From Streptomyces sp. CB01249 (GTDB lineage: Bacteria > Actinomycetota > Actinomycetes > Streptomycetales > Streptomycetaceae), in the NCBI RefSeq assembly GCF_001905735.1, contig NZ_LISW01000006.1:317432-381431 (forward strand): 64,000 bases of DNA. The letters are read 5' to 3'. This document shows, one piece after another, positions 24,758 through 32,728 of this stretch. The translations under genes and the position numbers were made by a program. Each line of letters starts with the position of its first letter. The stretch's first letter is position 1. The notes under the pieces were generated by a model. That model made no database searches. It saw only the letters and a program-made list of their open reading frames with translations, and was not told the origin of the DNA.

Positions 24758-25480
24758 ATGGCGGTGTTCGTCGCGCTCGGCGCGTTCCTGATGACCCTGG
24801 CGGGCGGCTGGGTCGCCCAGCGCGTCAGCGACCGCCGCCACCTGGTCCTCGGTCTGGCCGGTGGGCTGATGCTCGGCGTGGTCGGCCTGGACCTGCTGCC
24901 CGAGGCGGTGGAGGCGGCGGGCGGCCTGGTCTTCGGCGTCCCGGCGGCGCTGCTGCTGTTCGTCGGCGGCTTCCTCGTCGCCCACCTCGTGGAGCGGCTG
25001 CTCGCAGTGCGTCAGGCGGCCCACGGCGCGGCCGAGGAGCGGGTCCCGCAGGTCGGGCTGACGGCGGCGTCCGCGATGGTCGGCCACAGCCTGATGGACG
25101 GGGTGGCGCTCGGCGCGGCCTTCCAGGTCGGCGGCGGGATGGGGGCGGCCGTCGCGCTCGCCGTGATCACGCACGACTTCGCGGACGGCTTCAACACGTA
25201 CACGATCACCAGCCTGTACGGGAACGCCCGCCGCAAGGCCCTCACGATGCTCTTCGCGGATGCGGCGGCGCCCGTCATCGGGGCCGCGACGACGCTGCTG
25301 TTCACCCTGCCGGAGGAACTGCTCGGCTGCTATCTCGGCTTCTTCGGCGGCGCGCTGCTCTACCTCGCCGCCGCCGAGATCCTGCCCGAGGCCCACCACG
25401 ACCACCCGGCCCGTTCCACGCTGCTGTGCACGGTGGCCGGCGTGTGCTTCATCTGGCTGGTGGTGGGCCTCGCCCAGTGA
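24758..25480 (+). CDS. ZIP-family metal transporter
   Basis: A 240-residue polytopic protein of about 7-8 helices. It has the ZIP transport-site patterns VGHSLMDGVALGAAFQ (HSxxDG) and ITHDFADGFNTYTI in adjacent helices, with a short His/Asp loop near the C-terminus (EAHHDHPAR). ZIP proteins move divalent metal ions towards the cytoplasm. It lies between two cobalamin gene groups, divergent from cobE and ending 5 bases from the convergent cobB, so cobalt or zinc supply is a reasonable guess. aagagg precedes the ATG. Confidence 0.82.
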   Translation: MAVFVALGAFLMTLAGGWVAQRVSDRRHLVLGLAGGLMLGVVGLDLLPEAVEAAGGLVFGVPAALLLFVGGFLVAHLVERLLAVRQAAHGAAEERVPQVGLTAASAMVGHSLMDGVALGAAFQVGGGMGAAVALAVITHDFADGFNTYTITSLYGNARRKALTMLFADAAAPVIGAATTLLFTLPEELLGCYLGFFGGALLYLAAAEILPEAHHDHPARSTLLCTVAGVCFIWLVVGLAQ

Positions 25481-25485
25481 CCCCG

Positions 25486-26907
25486 TCACCCCCGGCACCG
25501 CTCGACGAACCGCGCGGCCGTCCCGGGCGACGCGGCCCAGTGGGTGTGCAGATAACTCGCGTGTACGTTGCCCCGGACGAACCCCTCGACGCGCCGCTCG
25601 GGCCGGTGCATGCCCCAGGCGGGTTCGTCGCCCGCCCCGGGCTCGATGACGGTCCGGTGGAACTCGTGCCCCCGCATCCGCGCCCCGGCGGGCGCCAGCA
25701 CGTTGTCCGTGAGCGCCACGGCGTCCCGGTACCCGAGCGTCAGCCGCTTGGTCATCCGCGCCTCGGCGTCGAGCACCCCGCACATCGGCAACCCGTCCAG
25801 GGACCGCGCCAGATACAACAACCCCGCACACTCGGCGGCCACCGGCGCCCCGGAGAGCGCCAACTCCGCGACGGCCTTCCGCAAGGCCTCGTTGGCCGAC
25901 AACTCGGGGGCGTACACCTCAGGGAACCCGCCCCCGATGACGACGCCCCGGGTCCCGAGCGGCAGAGCCTCGTCCCGCAGGGGATCAAACGAAACGACGT
26001 CGGCCCCGGCCGCGGCAAGCAACTCGGTGTTCTCGGCATACGAGAACGTAAAAGCAGCCCCACCGGCCACAGCAACAACAGGCCGGTTTTTCAGCCCCTC
26101 CGGCGCTTGAGGAGCGGGGTCCGGGGCAGAGCCCCGGTTACGGGAAGGGGCGGGTAGGGGAACACCCCCGGCGACAGCAACCCCCGCATCCCACTCCCCA
26201 CCCGGCGGCAACGCAGGCGCAGACCGCGCCAACGCCAACAACCCCCTCAGGTCACACCCAGCCGCAACCTGCCCCGCCATCGCCGCGACAGCGGCCACCG
26301 CATCGGACCGCCGCTCCGCCACCGGCACCAACCCCAGATGCCGCGACGGCACGGAGACCCCCTCCGCCCGCCGCAAGGCACCGAGCACCGGCACCCCCGA
26401 CTCCTCCAACGCCTCCCGCAGCAACGCCTCGTGCCGGTCGGACCCCACCTTGTTCAGGATCACCCCGCCGATCCGCACCTCCGCGTCCCAGGACGCGAAC
26501 CCGTGCACCAGCGCCGCCACCGACCGCGACTGCGACGACGCGTCCACGACGAGCACCACCGGCGCCCGCAGCAGCTTCGCCACATGCGCGGTGGACGCCA
26601 GCTCACCGAGCCCCGAGGCCCCGTCGTACAGCCCCATCACGCCCTCGACCACGGCCAGCCCGCACCCCCGCGCCCCGTGCGCGAACAGCGGCGCGATCAG
26701 CTCGGGCCCGCACATGTACGCGTCGAGGTTGCGCCCGGGCCGCCCGGTCGCCAGCGTGTGGAAGCCGGGGTCGATGTAGTCGGGGCCCACCTTGTGCCCG
26801 GACACGGCGAGCCCCCGCGCGGCGAACGCGGCCATCAGGCCCGTCGCGACGGTGGTCTTGCCGCTCCCGGACGAGGGCGCGGCGACGACCAGGCGGGGGA
26901 CGTTCAC
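25486..26907 (-). CDS. cobB: Cobyrinate a,c-diamide synthase CobB/CbiA
   Basis: A 473-residue glutamine-dependent amidase adding amide groups a and c to the corrin ring. The N-terminal synthetase domain has the P-loop-like VAAPSSGSGKTTVATG and VGPDYIDPGFH. The C-terminal glutaminase domain has VIGGGFPEVY, the nucleophile Cys in VAAECAGLLYL, and the His of YLHTHW. Between the domains is an insertion of about 25 residues encoded by a dispersed repeat (26085-26160), kept in frame. GTG at 26907 overlaps the cobO stop (GTGA); the preceding GTG at 26910 is also possible. Last gene of the cob operon. Confidence 0.93.
   Translation of the reverse strand: MNVPRLVVAAPSSGSGKTTVATGLMAAFAARGLAVSGHKVGPDYIDPGFHTLATGRPGRNLDAYMCGPELIAPLFAHGARGCGLAVVEGVMGLYDGASGLGELASTAHVAKLLRAPVVLVVDASSQSRSVAALVHGFASWDAEVRIGGVILNKVGSDRHEALLREALEESGVPVLGALRRAEGVSVPSRHLGLVPVAERRSDAVAAVAAMAGQVAAGCDLRGLLALARSAPALPPGGEWDAGVAVAGGVPLPAPSRNRGSAPDPAPQAPEGLKNRPVVAVAGGAAFTFSYAENTELLAAAGADVVSFDPLRDEALPLGTRGVVIGGGFPEVYAPELSANEALRKAVAELALSGAPVAAECAGLLYLARSLDGLPMCGVLDAEARMTKRLTLGYRDAVALTDNVLAPAGARMRGHEFHRTVIEPGAGDEPAWGMHRPERRVEGFVRGNVHASYLHTHWAASPGTAARFVERCRG
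26085..26160 (-). repeat. Dispersed GC-rich repeat inside cobB
   Basis: About 75 bases containing ggagcggggtccggggca and gccccggttacgggaagggg match both arms of the composite element at 37467-37590. It includes the small hairpin ccggggc-aga-gccccgg. It replaces linker sequence of CobB and remains open in the coding frame (NRGSAPDPAPQAPEGLKNR). Confidence 0.75.
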
Positions 26908-27503
26908 CACTCGATGCCCCTCTGGCCCTTCTGCCCGGCGTCCATCGGGTGCTTGACCTTCGACATGTCCGTCACCAGGTCCGCCGCGTCCAGCAGCGCG
27001 GCGGGCGCGTTGCGGCCGGTGATCACCACATGCTGCGTACCGGGGCGGTCGCGCAGGACCGAGACGACCTCGTCGGTGTCGATCCACCCCCAGTGCAGCG
27101 GATAGGCGAACTCGTCCAGCACGTACAGCCGGTACGTCTCGGCGGCCAGGTCGCGCTTGACCTGCTCCCAGCCCTCGCGGGCCTTCGCCTCGTTGTCCGT
27201 CTGGTCGTCCCGCTGGACCCAGGACCAGCCCTCGCCCATCTTGTGCCAGGCGACGGACCCGCCCTCGCCGCTCGCGCCGAGGACCTTCAGCGCGTTCTCC
27301 TCGCCGACCTTCCACTTCGCCGACTTGACGAACTGGAAGACCCCGACGGGCCACCCCTGGTTCCAGGCGCGCAGCGCGAGCCCGAAGGCCGCCGTCGACT
27401 TCCCCTTGCCGATGCCGGTGTGCACCATCAGCAGCGGCCGGTTGCGCCGCTGCCGGGTGGTGAGTCCGTCGTCCGGCACGCTCTCCGGCTGTCCCTGCGG
27501 CAT
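26904..27503 (-). CDS. cobO: Cob(I)yrinic acid a,c-diamide adenosyltransferase CobO
   Basis: A 199-residue CobA/CobO/BtuR-type adenosyltransferase that attaches the 5'-deoxyadenosyl ligand to cobalt. The ATP-binding loop HTGIGKGKSTAAFGLALRA is at about residues 29-47, followed by GVFQFVKSAKWKVGEENAL, YVLDEFAYPLHWGW and VVITGRNAPAALLDAADLVTDM. The ATG at 27503 overlaps the chelatase stop by one base (taatg), and its own stop overlaps the cobB start. Typical length. Confidence 0.95.
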   Translation of the reverse strand: MPQGQPESVPDDGLTTRQRRNRPLLMVHTGIGKGKSTAAFGLALRAWNQGWPVGVFQFVKSAKWKVGEENALKVLGASGEGGSVAWHKMGEGWSWVQRDDQTDNEAKAREGWEQVKRDLAAETYRLYVLDEFAYPLHWGWIDTDEVVSVLRDRPGTQHVVITGRNAPAALLDAADLVTDMSKVKHPMDAGQKGQRGIEW

Positions 27504-29524
27504 TAGGCGATCCTCCTGTCGGTGTGCCCGGGGCCCGTGCCCCGGACGTCCTTGACCAGCCCGGCGATCGATTCGGCGCGCAGCTCGTCCAGCGTGACGG
27601 CGGTGCCGCCCAGGTCGGCGGCGAGATTCGCCGCGAGCCCCAGCCGTACCGGGCCCGTCTCGCAGTCCACGACGACCGACGCGATGCCCTCGGCCGCGTG
27701 CAGCCGGGCCGCCCGCGCGGCCAGCGCCACCGGGTCCGGCCCGCCGGTCGCCCGCCCGTCCGTCACCACGACCAGCAGGGGCCGCCGGGACGGGTCGCGC
27801 AGCCGCTCCACCCGCAGCACGTCGTGCGCCTTCAGCAGTCCGGCGGCCACCGGGGTTCGCCCGCCCGTCGGCAGCGACTCGAGACGGGCCGCCGCCGCGT
27901 CCACCGACGAGGTCGGCGGCAGCGCCAGCTCCGCGTCCCGGCCCCGGAAGGTGACCAGGCCGACCTTGTCGCGGCGCTGGTAGGCGTCCATCAGCAGGGA
28001 CAGCACCGCCCCCTTCACGGCGCCCATGCGCTGCCGGGCGGCCATCGACCCGGAGGCGTCCACGACGAACAGCACGAGATTGCCCTCGCGCCCCTCCCGC
28101 GTCGCCTGCCGCAGATCGTCCCGCCGCACCACGAGCCCCCGCCCGGACCGGCCCCGCGCCCGCTGGTGCGGGGCGGCGGCCTGCACGGTCGCGGCCAGAT
28201 GCAGCTTGGTCAGCGCGCCCTCGGGCCGCCGCGCACCGGTCGTCCGACCGTGCTCGGTACGCGCCCGGGACCGCCGCCCTGCCGCGCCCTCACCGAGACC
28301 GGGCACGCTGAGCATCTTCGTACGGAACGGCTCACCGGCCCGTACGGGCTGCTGCTCACCGCCCTGCCCGGGCACGGGCGCGCCGGGCGTGTCGTCCGCC
28401 CCGTCGGCAGGGGAGGGCGGCGTGTCGGGCCCGTCCCCCTGCGGCGGCAGCCCGCCGCCCCCTCCGCCGCCACCGCCGTCACCGGGCCCGTCCGGCTCCG
28501 GCTCGTCGTCCCCGCCGCCGTTCTGCTCCAGCGTGTCGTCCAGCTTGTCCTCGTCGAGCCCCGGCGCGTCGAAGGGGTTCCGCCGCCTCCGGTGGGGGAG
28601 CGCGAGCAGCGCCGCCTGCCGGACGTCCTCGGCCTGTACGTCGGTGCGCCCCGCCCACGCGGCCAGCGCGGTCGCGGTCCTGGCCATGACGATGTCCGCG
28701 CGCATCCCGTCGACCTCGAAGGCCGCGCAGGTCGCCGCGATCTGCCGCAACGCCTGGTCACCGAGCACCACTTCGGGCAGCAGCGCCCGCGCGGCCGCGA
28801 TCCGGTCCCGCAACTCCGCTTCCTCGTCGGCCCAGCGCGCCGCGAAGCCCGCCGGGTCGTCCTCGTAGGCGAGCCGCCGCCGCACGACCTCCACCCGCTG
28901 GTCCGTCTCCCGGGATGCCGCGACCTCGACGGTCAGCCCGAACCGGTCGAGCAACTGCGGCCGCAACTCGCCCTCTTCGGGGTTCATCGTCCCGACGAGC
29001 AGGAACCGCGCCGCATGCCGTACGGAGACGCCCTCGCGCTCCACGTACGAGGCACCCATGGCCGCCGCGTCGAGCAGCAGGTCCACCAAGTGGTCGTGGA
29101 GCAGGTTGACCTCGTCCACGTACAGGATTCCGCGGTGCGCGTCCGCGAGCAGGCCCGGTTCGAAGGCCTTCACGCCCTCCGCGAGGGCCCGTTCGATGTC
29201 GAGCGCCCCGACGAGCCGGTCCTCGGACGCGCCGACCGGCAGCTCCACGGTCCGCGCCGCCCGCGACACGCCGGAGGTGTCCTCGTGCGGGCCGTCCGGG
29301 CACGCCGGGTCGGGCGAGGCGGGGTCGCACGAGAAGCGGCACCCCGGCACGACGGAGACCTCCGGCATCAGCGCGGCCAGCGCGCGCACGGCGGTCGACT
29401 TGGCGGTGCCCTTCTCGCCGCGGACCAGGACCCCGCCCACGGCCGGGCTGACCGCGTTGAGCAGCAGCCCGAGCCGCAGGTCGTCCTGGCCGACGACGGC
29501 GGTGAAGGGGTAGGGCGTACTCAC
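27503..29524 (-). CDS. Cobalt/magnesium chelatase motor subunit (ChlI-ChlD fusion)
   Basis: A 673-residue fusion. Residues 1-330 form an AAA+ domain (Walker A GEKGTAKST near 40, Walker B GILYVDEVNLLHDHLVD, sensor MNPEEGELRPQLLDRFGL). Residues about 345-440 are an acidic, Gly/Pro-rich linker (DDEPEPDGPGDGGGGG). The C-terminal von Willebrand A domain carries the MIDAS motif VVDASGSM. It would power cobalt insertion into the corrin with a large CobN-type subunit, which is not encoded next to it here. GTG at 29524 overlaps the cobQ stop. Confidence 0.9.
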   Translation of the reverse strand: MSTPYPFTAVVGQDDLRLGLLLNAVSPAVGGVLVRGEKGTAKSTAVRALAALMPEVSVVPGCRFSCDPASPDPACPDGPHEDTSGVSRAARTVELPVGASEDRLVGALDIERALAEGVKAFEPGLLADAHRGILYVDEVNLLHDHLVDLLLDAAAMGASYVEREGVSVRHAARFLLVGTMNPEEGELRPQLLDRFGLTVEVAASRETDQRVEVVRRRLAYEDDPAGFAARWADEEAELRDRIAAARALLPEVVLGDQALRQIAATCAAFEVDGMRADIVMARTATALAAWAGRTDVQAEDVRQAALLALPHRRRRNPFDAPGLDEDKLDDTLEQNGGGDDEPEPDGPGDGGGGGGGGGLPPQGDGPDTPPSPADGADDTPGAPVPGQGGEQQPVRAGEPFRTKMLSVPGLGEGAAGRRSRARTEHGRTTGARRPEGALTKLHLAATVQAAAPHQRARGRSGRGLVVRRDDLRQATREGREGNLVLFVVDASGSMAARQRMGAVKGAVLSLLMDAYQRRDKVGLVTFRGRDAELALPPTSSVDAAAARLESLPTGGRTPVAAGLLKAHDVLRVERLRDPSRRPLLVVVTDGRATGGPDPVALAARAARLHAAEGIASVVVDCETGPVRLGLAANLAADLGGTAVTLDELRAESIAGLVKDVRGTGPGHTDRRIA

Positions 29525-31074
29525 AGGGCCTCCTTGACGGGGATGGCGGGCGCTCCCGGCGGGATGAACGGCAGACCGGACGGCGCGCCCGACTCGATGA
29601 GCCGCCACAGCGCGTCGGTGTCCGCGTGTTCCTCGATCAGGTCGCCGAGGCGGTCGAGCTGTTCCTCGCGCAGCGCGGCGAAGCAGGTGTCGGGCGCGGG
29701 CACGAAGCGGCGGCCGGTGAGCCGGGCGACCTCGGCCAGGAACCGGCGGCGGAAGGCGTCGCTCTCCAGCGAGCCGTGCCAGTGCGTGCCCCAGACGGCA
29801 CCGGATCGGCAGCCGTCCAGCGGGGTGCCCCGGCCGTCCGTCAGGAACGGTTCGCCGCCGCGCACATCGGCGACCCCGTGATGGATCTCGTACCCCTCGA
29901 CGGGCGCACCGAGCGCCTCGCCGACCGGCCGGGCGAGCGTCTTCTCGCGGTCGAAGCGGACGCGCACCGGCAGCAGCCCGAGCGCGTCCACCTGCCCGGC
30001 GCGCGACTCCACCTCGTCCTCGATGTGCTCGCCGAGGATCTGGTAGCCGCCGCAGATCCCGAGCACCGGCCGCCCCTCGGCCGCGCGCCGCCGCAGCGCC
30101 TCGGCGAGTCCGCGCTCGCGCAGCCAGGCGAGCGCCTTCACGGTGCCCCGGGTGCCGGGCACGATGACGAGGTCGGCGTCGGCCAGCTCCTCGGGCCGGT
30201 CCACGAAGCGGACGACGACGCCCGGTTCGGCGGCCAGCGCGTCCACATCGGTGAAGTTCGACATCAGCGGGATCGCGCACACGGCGACGCGCAGGACGTC
30301 CTCGCCGTGCGGCGGGGCTACGGTCGACTCCCGTACGGTGCCGCGCAGCGACACCCGCAGGCCGTCCTCCTCGTCGATGCCGAGCCCGTGCGCGAAGGGC
30401 AGCACCCCGTACGTCGGACGGCCCGTCAGATCGCGGAGCATGTCGAGGCCCGGCTCAAGCAGCGAGACGTCGCCCCGGAACTTGTTGACCAGGTACCCCG
30501 CGATCAGCTCCTGGTCCTCCGGCGCGAGCAGCGCGGTCGTGCCGAAGAACGAGGCGAAGACGCCGCCCCGGTCGATGTCCCCGACCACCACGACCGGGAA
30601 GCGTGCGGCGCGGGCGATGCCCATGTTCACGATGTCCGTGCGGCGCAGGTTGATCTCGGCGGGCGAGCCCGCGCCCTCGCAGATCACCGCGTCGTACGTG
30701 CTCCGCAGCTGCTCCAGGCAGTCCGTGACGGTGGACAGCAGCTGTTCCTGCCGCCCGCCGTGGTAGCCGCGGGCGCTCATCTCGCCGACCGGCCGCCCCA
30801 TCAGGACGACCTGGCTGGAGCGGTCGCCGCCGGGCTTGAGCAGCACGGGGTTCATCAGGGCGGTCGGCTCGACGCGGGCGGCCTGGGCCTGCATCGCCTG
30901 GGCCCGGCCGATCTCGGCGCCCTCGCGGGTGACGAACGAGTTCAGCGACATGTTCTGTGCCTTGAACGGGGCGACCTTCACGCCCCGGCGCACCAGCCAG
31001 CGGCAGATGCCCGCCGTGACGACGCTCTTGCCCGCGTCCGAGGTGGTCCCGGCGACCAGCAGTCCGCCGCTCAT
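29521..31074 (-). CDS. cobQ: Cobyric acid synthase CobQ
   Basis: A 517-residue glutamine-dependent amidotransferase that amidates carboxylates b, d, e and g of the corrin. The dethiobiotin-synthetase-like N-domain begins LLVAGTTSDAGKSVVTAGICRW. KAQNMSLNSFVT and VVGDIDRGGVFASFFGT are CobQ hallmarks. The C-domain glutaminase has VLGICGGYQILGEH (Cys nucleophile) and WGTHWHGSLE (His). Its ATG at 31074 overlaps the cobD stop (ATGA). Normal length. Confidence 0.96.
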   Translation of the reverse strand: MSGGLLVAGTTSDAGKSVVTAGICRWLVRRGVKVAPFKAQNMSLNSFVTREGAEIGRAQAMQAQAARVEPTALMNPVLLKPGGDRSSQVVLMGRPVGEMSARGYHGGRQEQLLSTVTDCLEQLRSTYDAVICEGAGSPAEINLRRTDIVNMGIARAARFPVVVVGDIDRGGVFASFFGTTALLAPEDQELIAGYLVNKFRGDVSLLEPGLDMLRDLTGRPTYGVLPFAHGLGIDEEDGLRVSLRGTVRESTVAPPHGEDVLRVAVCAIPLMSNFTDVDALAAEPGVVVRFVDRPEELADADLVIVPGTRGTVKALAWLRERGLAEALRRRAAEGRPVLGICGGYQILGEHIEDEVESRAGQVDALGLLPVRVRFDREKTLARPVGEALGAPVEGYEIHHGVADVRGGEPFLTDGRGTPLDGCRSGAVWGTHWHGSLESDAFRRRFLAEVARLTGRRFVPAPDTCFAALREEQLDRLGDLIEEHADTDALWRLIESGAPSGLPFIPPGAPAIPVKEAL

Positions 31075-32063
31075 ATCGCTCTCCGTCCAGCAGTACGGGA
31101 TCCGTGAGGTCTCCGGGCCCGGCGCACGACCGCCCCCGCGCCCAGCCGGGCGGCCACGCTGACGCCGAGGGCGAGCACGCCCACCCGGCGCGAGAGCCGC
31201 ACCGCGCGCTCGATGTCCCCGGTCTCCACCGCCCGCCCGGCCTCCCCGTTGAGCACGGGCCGGTGCTCGACCCGGCCGCCGTACGCCAGGGTCCCGCCCA
31301 GCCGTACGCCGAGCGCCCCGGCGAACGCGGCCTCCACCGGGCCCGCGTTGGGGCTCGGGTGCTTCGCGGCGTCCGCCCGCCAGGCCCGTACCGCCTCTCT
31401 GGGGCGGCCGCCGGAGGCCGCGGCGAGCAGGGCGGTGAGCCGGGCGCCGGGCCAGCCCGCGAGGTCGTCGAGGCGGGCCGAGGCCCAGCCGTACCGCAGA
31501 TGGCGCGGCGACTTGTGGCCGACCATCGCGTCGAGCGTGTTGACGGCGCGGAAGCCGACGAGCCCGGGCACACCGGCGAGGGCGCCCCAGACGAGGGCGC
31601 CGACCACGGCGTCCGAGGTGTTCTCGGCGACGGACTCCACCACGGCGCGCGCGATCCCGGGGCCGTCCAGCGCCTGCGGGTCGCGCCCGCACAGGTGCGG
31701 CAGCCGCTCCCGGGCCAACTCGACGTCCCCCGCGGCGAGCGCCCCGCCGATGGCCCGGGCCTCGCGCCCCAGCGACGTACCGCCGACGACGGACCAGGTG
31801 GCGGCGGCGGTCAGGGCCACGGACGCGGCGGGGTGGCGGCGCAGGGCGCGGGCGGCGAGCGCGGCGCTCCCGGCGGCGCCCCCGGCGCAGATCAGGGTGT
31901 GCAGGGCGCCCCGGCCGCGGTGGTCGCGCCAGAGCCGGTCCTCGACGGCCGCGGCGGCCCGCCCGAAGGCGGCGACCGGGTGGCCCCTGCGGGGGTCACC
32001 GAGCAGCAGGTCGCCGATCAGGCCGGCGGTGGCGCCGTACGCGTAGATGCGATCGGCACGCAC
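31071..32063 (-). CDS. cobD: Adenosylcobinamide-phosphate synthase CobD/CbiB
   Basis: A 330-residue membrane protein of the CbiB/CobD family, joining the aminopropanol arm to adenosylcobyric acid. Motifs: LIGDLLLGDPRRGHPVAAFGR near the N-terminus, and ESVAENTSDAVVGALVWGALAGVPG plus NTLDAMVGHKSPRHLRYGWASARLDD in the middle, with hydrophobic helices between. The GTG at 32063 has a poor ribosome site and follows, after TGA-ACC, a 21-codon leader ORF in the same frame. First structural gene of the riboswitch-controlled operon cobD-cobQ-chelatase-cobO-cobB. Confidence 0.94.
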   Translation of the reverse strand: MRADRIYAYGATAGLIGDLLLGDPRRGHPVAAFGRAAAAVEDRLWRDHRGRGALHTLICAGGAAGSAALAARALRRHPAASVALTAAATWSVVGGTSLGREARAIGGALAAGDVELARERLPHLCGRDPQALDGPGIARAVVESVAENTSDAVVGALVWGALAGVPGLVGFRAVNTLDAMVGHKSPRHLRYGWASARLDDLAGWPGARLTALLAAASGGRPREAVRAWRADAAKHPSPNAGPVEAAFAGALGVRLGGTLAYGGRVEHRPVLNGEAGRAVETGDIERAVRLSRRVGVLALGVSVAARLGAGAVVRRARRPHGSRTAGRRAI

Positions 32064-32066
32064 GGT

Positions 32067-32132
32067 TCAGCCGGCCGTACCGGAGTCCGCCGACAGAGGC
32101 TGTGGGGAGAGGGGCGCACGGCAGCCGGGCAT
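32067..32132 (-). CDS. 21-codon leader ORF between riboswitch and cobD
   Basis: ATG at 32132 with a good gtgagga site 9 bases upstream, reading MPGCRAPLSPQPLSADSGTAG and stopping at TGA 32069-32067. The stop is followed by ACC and then the cobD GTG in the same frame. The cobD start has no evident Shine-Dalgarno of its own, so re-initiation from this ORF is the simplest model. No homology recognised. Confidence 0.5.
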   Translation of the reverse strand: MPGCRAPLSPQPLSADSGTAG

Positions 32133-32175
32133 GGCGATATGTCCTCACTCAGGGTCCGCGCCCTGGTTCGACGTG

Positions 32176-32327
32176 ACGGCGACAAGAGTCTCCTGGCTTC
32201 CGGATCGGCGGATTCCCCCGGTCTTCCAGCCCGCTCGCGCGGGCCGTGACGTGCGGTGGGGGACCGCTCCCCGGTGACAGTGGCGGGACCGCGCCGGATT
32301 CGCACCGGCTTCCTCTGCTGTCGCCGT
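32176..32327 (-). ncRNA. Cobalamin (AdoCbl) riboswitch
   Basis: On the minus strand the leader contains ggaagccggtgcgaatccgg, then gcggtcccgccactgtcacc (the B12-box-type GCCACTG region), a GC-rich arm, and the conserved ccggaagccaggagac near the 3' end. The outer stem closes with acggcgaca (32327-32319) pairing with tgtcgccgt (32184-32176). This is the cobalamin riboswitch upstream of the cob operon; high adenosylcobalamin would repress it, probably by hiding the ribosome site of the following leader ORF. Confidence 0.92.
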
Positions 32328-32339
32328 AATGGCTCCGGC

Positions 32340-32369
32340 AGTCCACCACGCCCCGCGAACGCCCGTCAA
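32340..32369 (-). promoter_or_regulatory. Candidate promoter of the cob operon
   Basis: -35 TTGACG (32369-32364), 18-base spacer, -10-like TGGACT (32345-32340) on the minus strand, ending about 12 bases before the riboswitch 5' stem. Confidence 0.45.
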
Positions 32370-32411
32370 CTCGCCGTTGACCTGCGACGGCAGGGTGTGG
32401 GCGGACGCACA

Positions 32412-32446
32412 TCGGGCCGGACGCGCACGAGGTGCGTCCGGCCCGA
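32412..32446. terminator. 13-bp hairpin terminator after the pit operon
   Basis: tcgggccggacgc / gcgtccggcccga, 13 perfect pairs with a 9-base loop, 15 bases after the stop of the 77-residue membrane protein. It separates the pit operon from the cob promoter. Confidence 0.75.
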
Positions 32447-32461
32447 GGGAGGGGGTTCGCG

Positions 32462-32695
32462 TCAGGCGACGATGAGGTAGATGCCGTACGCGACCGCCGC
32501 CGCGCACAGCCCGAAGCAGACGTACGCCCCGGCGTGCGCCAGCAGGAGCGAGGAGCCCGCCGGACCGCCCTGCGCAGCCGGTTCCGGCTGCTTGGAGAGG
32601 CCGACGATGCCGAGCGTGAAGAGGCCCACCAGAGCGACGGTGGTGACGAGGGAGACGCCGAAGACGGTGCCCAGAGCTGCCCAGTCGATGTTCAT
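32462..32695 (-). CDS. Small two-helix membrane protein in the pit operon
   Basis: A 77-residue protein with two hydrophobic helices (about 8-33 and 50-76) joined by a polar KQPEPAAQGG loop. It begins 33 bases downstream of the Pit transporter stop on the same strand, so it is co-transcribed with it. A small partner protein of the phosphate transporter is likely but not proven. Strong terminator downstream. Confidence 0.8.
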   Translation of the reverse strand: MNIDWAALGTVFGVSLVTTVALVGLFTLGIVGLSKQPEPAAQGGPAGSSLLLAHAGAYVCFGLCAAAVAYGIYLIVA

Positions 32696-32728
32696 ACGGG
32701 GTGTCCTTTACCGGAGTACCGGGGTCTG

